A stretch of DNA of 64,000 nt from PHAA01 sp963665865. Lineage in GTDB: Bacteria > Bacillota > Syntrophomonadia > Syntrophomonadales > Syntrophomonadaceae. Both the position numbers and the translations under genes were made by a program. The notes beneath the pieces were generated by a model that saw nothing but the letters and a program-made list of their open reading frames with translations, did not search any database and had not been told where the DNA came from. This document shows positions 24,859-33,172 of the stretch, piece after piece. The stretch spans positions 3,757,790-3,821,789 of the forward strand of contig CAXXWF010000001.1 in the NCBI GenBank assembly GCA_963665865.2. The letters are read 5' to 3'. How positions within the stretch are numbered: position 1 is the first letter of the stretch; each line of letters opens with the position of its first letter.

Positions 24859-26253
24859 ATGATTACATATGCAGCTTTAACACCTCACCCGCCCATAATA
24901 ATCCTGTCAATAGGAGGAGAGAGGGCCAGAGAGGCAGAGGCTACTATTAGGGGTATGAAGTCTTTGGCTCATGAATTAATTCTCAGTTCGCCAGATACGG
25001 TGGTATTCCTTACACCCCATGGTAATGTATTTGCGGATTGTATTACCTGCCTGCTAGAGCCTCAGCTGGTGGGGAATATGGCCAGTTTTGGGCAGCCGGA
25101 GGTGGAGACAAGCCACCCTAATGACCTGGAATTGCTGAAGGAATTAGGAATTCGAGCGGAAAGCCGAGGAATCAGTCTGCTCGGAATAAACCGGGAGTTA
25201 GCCTTGCGCCACGCTTTAAATCCAGAGATAGACCATGGAATAATGGTTCCCCTCTACTACCTGGAGAAGGCCGGCATGGGGGACAAGCCGATTTTGGCAT
25301 TAAGCGTGGGGTACCTGGAAAATTTGGAGTTATATACGCTGGGTAGGCTGATTCAAGAGTCAGCTGTCAGACTGGGTAAAAGGGTGGCTATAGTAGCATC
25401 AGGTGATATGTCTCATCGTCTTAAGGATGAGGGCCCCTATGACTTTCACCCGGACGGGCCTCGCTTTGACCTGATGGTAAAAGAAATGCTCGCTGGAGCA
25501 GATGTACAAGGGATTCTAAACATACCTGAAAACTTACGGCAAAATGCCGGGGAATGTGGATATCGATCGATCGTGATTATGTTGGGGGTACTGGATGGCT
25601 ATGATATTCGGTCTCGAGTGTTCAGTTATGAAGGACCATTCGGAGTTGGTTATCTAACCGTAGGGTTAACCCCTGGGGAGCCAAGTTTAAGTATTTGGGA
25701 AGAACTAACCGCTGGGCAGATAAGACTCATGGAAAGCAGAAGGGCAGCAGAATCTATACCGGTAAAATGGGCCCGTTTGGTATTGGAAAGCCAACTGACC
25801 GACAGCCCCACGCCTGAGCTGCCGCAAGCAATGGAGCCATTGCTGCACGACCGGGCGGGAGTTTTTGTATCCCTAAAAAAACATGGTCAACTTAGAGGCT
25901 GTATAGGTACTTTTCTCCCTGTTTATCATAACCTGGCTGAGGAGATTAGGAACAATGCTCTGGCGGCAGGGCTGAAAGACCCTCGTTTCTCCCCGGTAGA
26001 AGCATCAGAACTGCCTGCGCTGGTGTATTCAGTTGACATACTGGCTCAGCCTGAACCTAGTAACAAAGAAGACCTTGACCCTAAACGTTATGGGGTGATT
26101 GTGAGCAGTGGTTCCAAAAGAGGACTGCTTTTGCCCGACCTGGAAGGGGTGGAGACGGTGGATCAGCAGCTAGAGATAGCCCTGCAAAAGGCTGGTATAT
26201 CACCACACGCCAAATATTCCATAGAGCGCTTTGAGGTAAAGAGGTTTACTTAA
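24859..26253 (+). CDS. MEMO/LigB-like domain fused to AMMECR1 domain (AmmeMemoRadiSam system)
   Basis: 464 residues, two domains. The N-terminal part (about 1-265) resembles class III extradiol dioxygenase subunit B/MEMO proteins: ITYAALTPHPPIIIL, FLTPHGNVF, a central IVASGDMSHRL, and GECGYRSIVIMLG. The C-terminal part (about 290-464) is AMMECR1, with the signature LRGCIGTF at residues 345-352 and NALAAGLKDPRFSPV. The set AMMECR1 + MEMO + radical SAM is widespread and often fused or adjacent; its reaction is not established. The radical SAM partner follows 21 bases later. GAAGGGGGT precedes the ATG. Confidence 0.88.
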   Translation: MITYAALTPHPPIIILSIGGERAREAEATIRGMKSLAHELILSSPDTVVFLTPHGNVFADCITCLLEPQLVGNMASFGQPEVETSHPNDLELLKELGIRAESRGISLLGINRELALRHALNPEIDHGIMVPLYYLEKAGMGDKPILALSVGYLENLELYTLGRLIQESAVRLGKRVAIVASGDMSHRLKDEGPYDFHPDGPRFDLMVKEMLAGADVQGILNIPENLRQNAGECGYRSIVIMLGVLDGYDIRSRVFSYEGPFGVGYLTVGLTPGEPSLSIWEELTAGQIRLMESRRAAESIPVKWARLVLESQLTDSPTPELPQAMEPLLHDRAGVFVSLKKHGQLRGCIGTFLPVYHNLAEEIRNNALAAGLKDPRFSPVEASELPALVYSVDILAQPEPSNKEDLDPKRYGVIVSSGSKRGLLLPDLEGVETVDQQLEIALQKAGISPHAKYSIERFEVKRFT

Positions 26254-26274
26254 CATTCTTGGGAGGGTTGGATC

Positions 26275-27294
26275 ATGGCAGACATTGAGGCCCTATATTA
26301 TGAAAAGCTTAATAATGGAGTGGTGCGCTGTGTGCTATGCCCGCATCACTGTAAATTAAATGACGGGCAGGCGGGGTTATGCCGGGTAAGGACTAATCGC
26401 GCGGGTATCCTGTTTACATCCAATTATGGGCAAATAAGCTCCTTGGCTTTGGATCCTATTGAGAAAAAGCCCCTCTACCATTTCTATCCTGGTTCTTATA
26501 TCCTGTCGGCAGGAAGTTTTGGGTGTAATCTGGCCTGTTCTTTTTGCCAGAACTATTCTATAGCTCACGGAATGCCGACTACTCGTTACATGGACCCGGA
26601 AAGTCTGAATGCATTGATATTGCAAAGTAAAAGTGATGGCTCGATCGGCCTGGCTTTCACCTATAATGAACCATCCATATGGTATGAGTATATTTTGGCG
26701 GTTGCTCCCCGCCTGCAAGAACAAGGCCTGAAAACTGTTCTAGTAACCAATGGCTATATAGAAAAGGAGCCTCTTGAAAGGCTGTTGCCCTATATAGATG
26801 CTTTTAACATAGATGTAAAGGCATTTAACCAACATTTCTATACCAAGTTGTGTAAGGGCAAGCTGACCGCGGTTAAAGATACGGTGGAAAGGGTAATCGG
26901 GAGGAGCCATGTGGAAATCACCACTCTTCTTATACCAGGTGAGAATGACGGAGAAGAGGAGATAAAAGAATTGTCCTGCTGGTTGGCCTCGCTTAATCGG
27001 GAAACGGTCTTGCATCTGTCCCGCTATCACCCATCCTATAAATTGCAGATTCCTTCTACCCCAGAGGCAACGATTAAACATGCCCGGGAGATGGCCAAAG
27101 AGTACCTGGACTTTGTTTATACGGGCAATCTGCCGGGAGAGGAAAACAATACCTACTGCCGGAACTGCGGGCATCTGCTCATTAGTAGAAACGCATATTC
27201 GGTGCAGGTGAGCGGAATTGAGAAAGGACGGTGCAGTTCCTGTAATGAACAACCTAAATACATACAGGGCCTAACTGCATTTAATAGTCTATAG
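26275..27294 (+). CDS. amrS: AmmeMemoRadiSam system radical SAM enzyme
   Basis: 339-residue radical SAM protein. The iron-sulfur ligands are C84, C88 and C91 (CNLACSFC), followed by QNYSIAH. An N-terminal Cys-rich block (CVLCPHHCKL and a later Cys in AGLCRVR) and a C-terminal pair of CxxC motifs (YCRNCGHLL, CSSCNEQP) suggest further metal sites. It is predicted to act with the MEMO/AMMECR1 fusion upstream in an unknown modification reaction. GGGAGG precedes the ATG. Pyruvate formate-lyase-activase-like annotation is common for this family but no glycyl-radical partner adjoins. Confidence 0.88.
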   Translation: MADIEALYYEKLNNGVVRCVLCPHHCKLNDGQAGLCRVRTNRAGILFTSNYGQISSLALDPIEKKPLYHFYPGSYILSAGSFGCNLACSFCQNYSIAHGMPTTRYMDPESLNALILQSKSDGSIGLAFTYNEPSIWYEYILAVAPRLQEQGLKTVLVTNGYIEKEPLERLLPYIDAFNIDVKAFNQHFYTKLCKGKLTAVKDTVERVIGRSHVEITTLLIPGENDGEEEIKELSCWLASLNRETVLHLSRYHPSYKLQIPSTPEATIKHAREMAKEYLDFVYTGNLPGEENNTYCRNCGHLLISRNAYSVQVSGIEKGRCSSCNEQPKYIQGLTAFNSL

Positions 27295-27331
27295 GGGTCA
27301 GGTCTGATCCTACAGACACACAGACACAGAC

Positions 27332-27368
27332 AATAAGCCGGGGAGAGCTTAGCTCCTCCCGGCTTATT
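27332..27368. terminator. Long hairpin between convergent genes
   Basis: AATAAGCCGGG (27332-27342) pairs perfectly with CCCGGCTTATT (27358-27368); inner bases add further pairing. It lies between amrS on the plus strand and the emrB-like gene on the minus strand and may end both transcripts, although a clean T-run is missing on either side. Confidence 0.6.
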
Positions 27369-27461
27369 ATATGAAAGCCTTGGGAAAAATTCCGGCAGGC
27401 TGTTCACACAGGCACAGCGTGCCTGCATTTTATAGTATGTTTCAATAGCCCAAGGGGTTAC

Positions 27462-27494
27462 AAGGGACAAGGGGACAGGTCCCTTGTCCCTTGG
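27462..27494. repeat. GGGGAC-core palindrome at end of emrB
   Basis: CAAGGGACAAGGG (27462-27474) and CCCTTGTCCCTTG (27482-27494) are perfect 13-base complements with a 7-base spacer. Belongs to the same palindrome family as 22066 and 30901. It ends six bases from the stop codon of the minus-strand transporter, so it could also act as its 3' structure. Confidence 0.85.
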
Positions 27495-27499
27495 CAGAA

Positions 27500-29056
27500 T
27501 TAAGCGGCAACATCCTTAGTTTGCGCTGGGATAGCAATTTTTTTACTCTCTTTAAGGAATACAGACAACACCAGGCCAAGCAAGCATAGAACGGCGGCAA
27601 CTATAAAGCAGTCATCAATGGCCTGAATCATGGATAATTCCGCTATCTGTTTTGCGATCATGCTTACGGCCAAGCCTTGGGCGGTGGAGTAGCTCAGTCC
27701 CAGAGAAGTAGCAGTTTGGGCTAGGGCTGGCTGCAGACGACTATACTCAATGCTGTTGAGATTGACGGATTCCGCTAAATTGGCGAAATGAAAGACCTGA
27801 CGGTGCTGCATGATGGTGGTGAGCATAGCTATACCCAGTGAGGAAGATACCTGACGGATAACGTTACTTAGAGCCGAAGCCCGACCAATTAAATGAGGGG
27901 GCACCGTATTCATACCCGCAGTAGTTACCGGCATCATGGAAAGACCCATCCCAGCCCCGCGGATAGTCAGCCATATTGTCATAATAGCAAATGGCGTAAC
28001 GGCATTAAAATCCTTCATTGCATAAGTGGTCCAGGTAACCAAGGCCAAGCCCGCTATCACAATGCCTCGGGCCCCATATTTATCAAAAAGCTTGCCGGAA
28101 ATGGGCATCATAATGCCGGAGGCCAATGCTGCGGGAAACATGATTAGGCCGGTTTTCATGGCGGTTTGCCCCAGCACACTTTGCAACAACAGGGGAACCA
28201 GGAAAATAGCTCCAAACATGCCCATGGCTAGCAGGGAGCCAATGATAACCGAAATGGTAAATATGAAATTATTGAACATGCGCAGATCTAGAATAGGTTC
28301 AGGATGATGCAGTTCATTCCATACAAAGAAAGACAGGGTCAAGGCTGCTACTATCAATAAACCTATGATAGTAGGCGAACCCCAGCCATATTTATTCCCA
28401 TCACTGAGGGCTAATAGGATAGCAAAGAGTCCGATGCTGCAGGTAGCGATACCCAACCAATCCAAGTGTTTACCTTTTATCAGAGGGGTTTCTTTTAAAA
28501 TTACACCAGCCAGGAAAAGATTGATTATACCTATCGGCAGATTGATATAGAATATCAGGCGCCAATTGGCGTATTCCACCAAGTAGCCACCCAGAGTAGG
28601 GCCGATAGCGGGAGCAGCCATAGCGGCAATACCCCAGAACCCTAACACCATCCCAATCTTGGAGCGGGGAAAGGACATATAGATTAGAGCCATTCCCAGA
28701 GGCTGCATGATTCCGCCCCCGAGGGCTTGAATAATACGTGCCGCGATCATGGTATTAACCCCTAAGGACATGCCGCAAAGGGCGGAACCTGCCACGAATA
28801 GGGCGAGGGCAGTAATGTAGGTGCGTTTATAGCCAAAGGTATCACCCAGGAAACCGGAAATGGGCATAATAACACCCAAAGTCAACATATAGGCAGTTAA
28901 AATCCATTGAATATCCTCTGTAGAAGCGCTGAATATAACCATCATTTTGGGCAGGGCGACATTGACAATACTGCCATCCAAGATAGCCATAAACGTGCCT
29001 ATGATTATGACCACTAGTACAGGCCAATTTATTTTTTCTGAATCTATTTCATGCAT
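27500..29056 (-). CDS. emrB: Drug:H+ antiporter, DHA2 family, 14 TM (EmrB-like)
   Basis: Inner-membrane multidrug exporter of the major facilitator superfamily, 518 residues. Seen: the DHA2 motif in TM1 (GTFMAILDGSIVNVALPKM), motif A-like GFLGDTFGYKRTY, motif C region GIAAMAAPAIGPTLGGYLVEYANWR, and enough hydrophobic segments for 14 helices. It follows emrA in the same operon. The ribosome binding site is weak (GAGGAGAGG about 20 bases upstream). Substrate unknown. Confidence 0.88.
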   Translation of the reverse strand: MHEIDSEKINWPVLVVIIIGTFMAILDGSIVNVALPKMMVIFSASTEDIQWILTAYMLTLGVIMPISGFLGDTFGYKRTYITALALFVAGSALCGMSLGVNTMIAARIIQALGGGIMQPLGMALIYMSFPRSKIGMVLGFWGIAAMAAPAIGPTLGGYLVEYANWRLIFYINLPIGIINLFLAGVILKETPLIKGKHLDWLGIATCSIGLFAILLALSDGNKYGWGSPTIIGLLIVAALTLSFFVWNELHHPEPILDLRMFNNFIFTISVIIGSLLAMGMFGAIFLVPLLLQSVLGQTAMKTGLIMFPAALASGIMMPISGKLFDKYGARGIVIAGLALVTWTTYAMKDFNAVTPFAIMTIWLTIRGAGMGLSMMPVTTAGMNTVPPHLIGRASALSNVIRQVSSSLGIAMLTTIMQHRQVFHFANLAESVNLNSIEYSRLQPALAQTATSLGLSYSTAQGLAVSMIAKQIAELSMIQAIDDCFIVAAVLCLLGLVLSVFLKESKKIAIPAQTKDVAA

Positions 29057-29083
29057 TTGCTATAACGCTGCCTCTCCTCGATT

Positions 29084-30187
29084 CTAATGGCCAGTATGGA
29101 TATCGATGGTCGCTGACATGCCTGGTTTTAAAACTATACCCTGATTATCAACGGTAATCTTACAGGAAAAGCGTTGTTTAACCTTCGTATAGTTGCCAGC
29201 CGTGTTCTCAGTGGGAATCAGGGCAAAGGTAGACTGGGTAGCTTCCCCCAGCTCACTTATCTTTCCGTTAAAAGTGATGCCAGGAAAAGTATCCAGCTGT
29301 ATTTTTACATCCTGTCCCAGCTGGAGGCGACCGAATTTGTCCTCTTCAATATTGGCGGTTATCCAGGTGGTGTTCAGATCACTAATCGACAAGATGCTTT
29401 GCCCCGCAGTCAGGTTTTCACCGACTTGAACTGCCACCCGGACAACGGTGCCGCTGAGGGGGGCTTTAATAACAGCGTTGGCTAAATTCAGCTGAGCGGT
29501 TGCATAGGCAGCTTGAGCCTGTTCCAGCCCGGCCAGATAGATAGTATCCCCGGTCTTGGACAGAGAGTCCAGTTTAGCCTGAGAATCCTGCAGGGACGCC
29601 TGGTTGGCCAACTCAGATGCCAGGGCTGCGTCGGAGGTAGCCTGAGCTTTATTGTAAGCTGAGGTTGCAGCGTCCATAGCCTCTTTGGAAATTGCGCCGC
29701 TCTCATAAAGCTTTTCATTCTGGGTCAGGTTTCTCTGGTCGTCAGCAGCGGTCAATTGCGCCGCTTTAAGTTGAGCCTGGGTGGTGGCCACATTTTGCTG
29801 AGCTTTTTCTACTGTGGCTTGGGCTGACTTGAGATCGTCAGGCAACTTATCATAATTGGCCTGGCTCAGTTCCAACGCCGCCCGGGCTTGATCCACATTA
29901 ATTTTCAACTGGGCAGTGTCAAGCTCAGCTATCACCTGTCCTGCCTGCACAGAATCTCCCTCCTGTACGGACAGGCTTTCCAGGCGACCGCTGACTTTGG
30001 GACTGATATCGATAATATCGCCAGCAACCTTGGCATTATCAGTAGATATGTAGTTTTGCAAATTTCTCCACCAGAGGAATCCGCCTACGACTCCAGCTAG
30101 TATTACGGCTATAACTACCAGTTTAATTAAATTCCCCCTATCGGTGGCCGGATCTTTACCAGTATTAACGGTTACATTATCATCCAT
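29084..30187 (-). CDS. emrA: Membrane fusion protein, HlyD/EmrA family
   Basis: Periplasmic-adaptor-type protein that works with the EmrB-like antiporter. 367 residues: an N-terminal cytoplasmic stretch, one TM segment (about residues 22-45, VVIAVILAGVVGGFLWW), a lipoyl-like half (SVQEGDSVQAGQVIAELD), a long alanine/glutamine-rich coiled coil (about 95-220), the second lipoyl half (IKAPLSGTVVRVAVQVGENL) and a beta-barrel (WITANIEEDKFGRLQLGQDV). In a Gram-positive it probably acts at the outer face of the single membrane. GGGGGAGAG precedes the ATG. Confidence 0.88.
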   Translation of the reverse strand: MDDNVTVNTGKDPATDRGNLIKLVVIAVILAGVVGGFLWWRNLQNYISTDNAKVAGDIIDISPKVSGRLESLSVQEGDSVQAGQVIAELDTAQLKINVDQARAALELSQANYDKLPDDLKSAQATVEKAQQNVATTQAQLKAAQLTAADDQRNLTQNEKLYESGAISKEAMDAATSAYNKAQATSDAALASELANQASLQDSQAKLDSLSKTGDTIYLAGLEQAQAAYATAQLNLANAVIKAPLSGTVVRVAVQVGENLTAGQSILSISDLNTTWITANIEEDKFGRLQLGQDVKIQLDTFPGITFNGKISELGEATQSTFALIPTENTAGNYTKVKQRFSCKITVDNQGIVLKPGMSATIDIHTGH

Positions 30188-30189
30188 TT

Positions 30190-30798
30190 TTATTTCTCTC
30201 CCCCTGCAATAATTCCGTAAGCCAGTACCATCTTAATCAATTCCAGATCTTTCTCTCCGTCTATAGCGCCGCGCTCCAACGCTTCCAAGCTGAATCCTTT
30301 TAGAATATTTTTGATCACTCGAGCTAACTTATAGCTGTCCACTGCCGTAAAAACACCTTCCTGAGTACCCCGTTCCAACAGCCCAGCCACTAACTCGGTG
30401 ATGGCATCGAGCTTGCACATGCTGCCGACCAGCTGATCTACACTGAGGGTGCCTGCGAATTTGCGATGTATTAGTGCGAAAAACAGGTAATGATATTTTC
30501 GGTAAAAATCATATTGTAGGCTCATATACTGATTCAGAGCCTCCCTGACATCAGTTTCACGTACGAAAAGGGCTGATATCTCCTGAGCTAGTTCTTCAAT
30601 ACCGTGGCTGATAATGTATATCAGAATTTCTTCCTTGCTGTCAAAATACAGGTATAATGTACCTTTGCCAAATTCCGCCAGGCGGGCAATATCTTCCACT
30701 GTTACTGCCTCAAATGAACTGGCAGAAAAGAGTTGAAAGGCCGCATCGGCAATTAGTTGTTTCTTGAATTCTTTTTCCCGGTCTCTACGAGACGTCAA
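30190..30798 (-). CDS. TetR-family transcriptional repressor
   Basis: 202 residues from TTG 30798 with GGAGGGGG upstream. Seen: the TetR helix-turn-helix at about residues 14-56, with IADAAFQLFSASSFEAVTVEDIA and FGKGTLYLYFDSKEEIL in parts; the C-terminal ligand-binding half is unspecific. It is the first gene of the operon with emrA-emrB and probably represses it, releasing on binding a toxic compound. A repeat-rich site lies inside its own promoter (30828-30857). Confidence 0.88.
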   Translation of the reverse strand: MTSRRDREKEFKKQLIADAAFQLFSASSFEAVTVEDIARLAEFGKGTLYLYFDSKEEILIYIISHGIEELAQEISALFVRETDVREALNQYMSLQYDFYRKYHYLFFALIHRKFAGTLSVDQLVGSMCKLDAITELVAGLLERGTQEGVFTAVDSYKLARVIKNILKGFSLEALERGAIDGEKDLELIKMVLAYGIIAGGEK

Positions 30799-30827
30799 GC
30801 TACCCCCTCCTTTTGCGACTAAGCAGT

Positions 30828-30857
30828 ATCATATGTGAACCGTCAGTCAGTTCCCAA
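30828..30857 (-). promoter_or_regulatory. Promoter and putative TetR operator of tetR-emrAB
   Basis: Read on the minus strand: TTGGGA, 18 bases, TATGAT. The spacer contains ACTGACTGACGGT, a repeat of the GTCAGT type often seen in TetR-family operators. A repressor here would block polymerase directly. A further TTGACA lies at 30889-30884. Assignment is by pattern only. Confidence 0.5.
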
Positions 30858-30900
30858 TATATTTTTCCTTAAATACGTGAATTTGTCAACCGCAAAGAAT

Positions 30901-30945
30901 ATAGGGGGACAAGGGGAAAACAATCAGGTCCCCTTGCCCCCCTAT
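30901..30945. repeat. GGGGAC-core palindrome between emr operon and HD-GYP remnant
   Basis: ATAGGGGGACAAGGGG (30901-30916) pairs with CCCCTTGCCCCCCTAT (30930-30945) with a single mismatch, 13-base loop. The core GGGGACAAGGGG is shared with the other intergenic palindromes in this window. Confidence 0.8.
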
Positions 30946-31265
30946 CGGCTAGCATATAAAAATGGATTTAACCAGGATTGGGGCGGTAACAGCGGTAATT
31001 CAGAAAAAGCTTTTGCGATTTTAACAAGTTGGGGATCAAAATGGCTTTCAGAACATCGCGCCAATTCAAGCCAGGCCTCTTCATGACTCAGTGCTTTTTG
31101 ATAAGGCCGTCCATTTATCAAAACATCATAGCAGTCAGCAATGGTTAATATGCGAGATAATATTGGTATTTCTTCCCCCTTTATACCCAGCGGATATCCC
31201 GTCCCATCCCAATGTTCGTGATGGTATAAAGGAGCCATTTCCGGAGAACTGAGGGCAATACCGAT
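30942..31265 (-). pseudogene. HD-GYP domain remnant
   Basis: The minus strand encodes IGIALSSPEMAPLYHHEHWD followed by GTGYP, then IPILSRILTIADCYDVLINGRPYQKALSHEEA in parts. This is the C-terminal half of an HD-GYP cyclic-di-GMP phosphodiesterase domain (HHExxDGxGYP and the later helix). A stop codon lies a few codons upstream and the N-terminal half with the HD pair is missing, so it cannot be an intact enzyme. The C-terminus runs into the palindrome at 30901-30945. Confidence 0.75.
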
Positions 31266-31294
31266 GGACTTTATTTAGAGCAACTCCAGAACAA

Positions 31295-32233
31295 TTATTG
31301 GTGTTGCCCCTGCAAAGCGTTTAATGTCTTGATGGCATTTTGCTCGGCGGCGGCTGTCTTTAAATCGGCATAAGCAATCAGTTTTTCCCCGTCAAAAGCA
31401 AACAGATAAAACGTCCCATGGTTTGTTTTGAAATTGTTGATATTATAGATTAAAAACTCTATCTGGTTGCCTGAGTATTGTGCTAATATATTTTTTTGAT
31501 CCCTTAATTCTTTGATGGGAGGATTGGCGGCAAACTCATTCGTTATCGTTACCGGAAAATTTACACCGCTGTTTACGGTAATTTCACGGTCATTGCCGAT
31601 CACGGAATATATCTGCTTAGCTTGTTCGATACTTTGCTTTTGTTCTTCACTATAGAAATCTTCCATATTTTTTACGGTGGAAAGATAGTTCAGGTAATTT
31701 GTAAAGGAAGCAAGACTGTCCGCGGCCTCTTTAACCGTATTGGAAGTAAAATATTCCATCCCAAAACGTTCGCTAAGATTATCCCTATTAAAATAAGCTG
31801 ATGCAAAGTCACCATATTGATCATAAAGCTGGAACGAAATCTCGGATGCATTGGGAATCAAGCTAAACATCACTGCCGCGTTTTTGTTCCAGCTGTTTTC
31901 AACATCCTCTGAAAACCGATAATTGGCCCGGCTGTCGACCTTGTAATTTACTGTAATTCGGTAAGGCTCGCTATCCGTTTGGAGCTCAATGGATTTCAGA
32001 GGCAAATGCGTATAATCGAGCGCCTGGACAATTGCGGCTACTTTTGAGTTGTCACCGGTATAAGTCCCTCTATATTGATATAATTTTTCGGCATAGCTGT
32101 CCGGCTTGCCCAGGGCGCCTTCTATTCCGTTGTCAGTACTTGGCTGTTGGGCGTTGCGGGTAACCATTATGCTGAAAACACCTACCAGGGCTAAAACAAG
32201 CACGAGCGCCCAAACGCCTTTCCATTTGCTCAT
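31295..32233 (-). CDS. Membrane-anchored DUF4825-like protein
   Basis: About 312 residues (ATG 32233; an ATG at 32245 abuts the GAGAAAGG and is less likely). Seen: an N-terminal hydrophobic segment (WALVLVLALVGVFSIMV), then LYQYRGTYTGDNSKVAAIVQAL and RITVNYKVDSR, a pattern I associate with DUF4825, a domain often attached to BlaR1-type sensors or anchored extracellularly. The rest is unassigned. It is most likely an extracytoplasmic protein tethered by one helix. Function unknown. Confidence 0.55.
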   Translation of the reverse strand: MSKWKGVWALVLVLALVGVFSIMVTRNAQQPSTDNGIEGALGKPDSYAEKLYQYRGTYTGDNSKVAAIVQALDYTHLPLKSIELQTDSEPYRITVNYKVDSRANYRFSEDVENSWNKNAAVMFSLIPNASEISFQLYDQYGDFASAYFNRDNLSERFGMEYFTSNTVKEAADSLASFTNYLNYLSTVKNMEDFYSEEQKQSIEQAKQIYSVIGNDREITVNSGVNFPVTITNEFAANPPIKELRDQKNILAQYSGNQIEFLIYNINNFKTNHGTFYLFAFDGEKLIAYADLKTAAAEQNAIKTLNALQGQHQ

Positions 32234-32435
32234 CTTTATAACCATCCTTTCTCCATATAACCCAACCAGTACAAACGCTTATAATAGATATCGGGTTGAT
32301 TATATTATAGGTAATAAATGGTATAAAGTGTAATTTAGTGTTTTTTACTTTCATAGATCAGATGTTTTTGCAACCGCGAAAGTTTAGTAATGAGGTGACC
32401 GGGGGAGGTGACAGGGAGACGGACCCCCCAACCTG

Positions 32436-32479
32436 GAAAAAAAACAGGTAACAGAGGCGTCATTACCTCCGTTACCTGT
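32436..32479 (-). terminator. Intrinsic terminator of rubrerythrin gene
   Basis: On the minus strand ACAGGTAACGGAGG, an 8-base loop, CCTCTGTTACCTGT, then TTTTTTT. One mismatch in a 14-bp stem. It lies 14 bases after the rbr stop. Confidence 0.9.
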
Positions 32480-32492
32480 GAGAGGGCTGGGT

Positions 32493-32990
32493 TTAATATT
32501 GTTTGAAGCTGCTGCCTGGAGCGCCGCATACCGGGCAGCGGCCCGGGGCTTCATTTTCCTCTACATGACCGCATATCGGACAGAGGAAAAATGCTTCTGT
32601 CTGAAGGTCGTGTTTTTGCTCGACGGCCTGCAAGGCTTTTTCATATAATTTGTGATGAACTTTCTCTACTTCATTGGCTAAATGAAATGAAACCTTAGCC
32701 TGCTGATTGCCATCTTTTTCAGCTTCAGCTATAAATCCGGGATACATATCGGTATACTCATGATGCTCACCGGCAATTGCTTCCTTTAGATTATCCAGGG
32801 TAGTGCCCACCCCTTTTAAAGTCTGCAGGTGTTTTAAAGCATGGATAGTCTCTGCATCCGCGACAACTTGAAATAAACGACTTACTTTTTCAAAACCCTC
32901 ACCTTTGGCTTTTTGAGAGAAAGCCAGATATTTGCGGTTGGCCTGCGACTCACCGGCAAAAGCCTCTTTTAAATTATCTTGGGTTGACAT
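32493..32990 (-). CDS. rbr: Rubrerythrin
   Basis: Non-haem diiron peroxidase protecting anaerobes from hydrogen peroxide, using reduced rubredoxin-like iron. 165 residues from ATG 32990, with GAAGGAGGT eight bases upstream; a longer frame to 33008 starts inside that site. Seen: the ferritin-like half with FAGESQANRKYLAF, the second E(x)nExxH segments (EHHEYTDMYPGF, ANEVEKVHHKLY), and a C-terminal rubredoxin-like knuckle pair CPICGHVEENEAPGRCPVC. Single gene with its own terminator and a palindromic operator-like site upstream. Confidence 0.95.
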   Translation of the reverse strand: MSTQDNLKEAFAGESQANRKYLAFSQKAKGEGFEKVSRLFQVVADAETIHALKHLQTLKGVGTTLDNLKEAIAGEHHEYTDMYPGFIAEAEKDGNQQAKVSFHLANEVEKVHHKLYEKALQAVEQKHDLQTEAFFLCPICGHVEENEAPGRCPVCGAPGSSFKQY

Positions 32991-33020
32991 AGTAAATACC
33001 TCCTTCAATATTTATATTTT

Positions 33021-33045
33021 AAACTACACTTATTGAGTATAGTTT
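33021..33045. promoter_or_regulatory. Palindromic operator candidate upstream of rbr
   Basis: AAACTACACT-TATTG-AGTATAGTTT: 10-base arms with one mismatch around a 5-base centre, 31 bases upstream of the rbr start. A minus-strand TTGACA lies at 33069-33064 and a TATAAA at 33048-33043, so the site covers the downstream edge of the promoter. It does not match the B. subtilis PerR box well; a peroxide or redox repressor is an inference. Confidence 0.5.
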
Positions 33046-33109
33046 ATAGAACCAGGCAATCATTGTCAACCCCCTGCCTAAAATTGTTTAGAAATGGGGC
33101 AATATATTA

Positions 33110-33138
33110 TTGCAAGTTTATGCATATAAATGTATAAT
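33110..33138 (+). promoter_or_regulatory. arg operon promoter with ARG-box-like site
   Basis: TTGCAA (33110-33115), 17 bases, TATAAT (33133-33138). TGCATATAAATGTA at 33121-33134 matches the ArgR/AhrC half-site pattern TGAATwwwwATTCA at 11 of 14 positions and overlaps the -10 region, the expected place for arginine repression. Start codon of argC is 35 bases further. Confidence 0.65.
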
Positions 33139-33172
33139 TACAAGTAGGTTATTCATTTAAGGAGGGTCAACC

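Noticed and set aside
27296..27331. Short CAGACACA repeats after amrS as a regulatory repeat
   Set aside because: Only a few imperfect copies over about 25 bases; likely chance next to the terminator hairpin.
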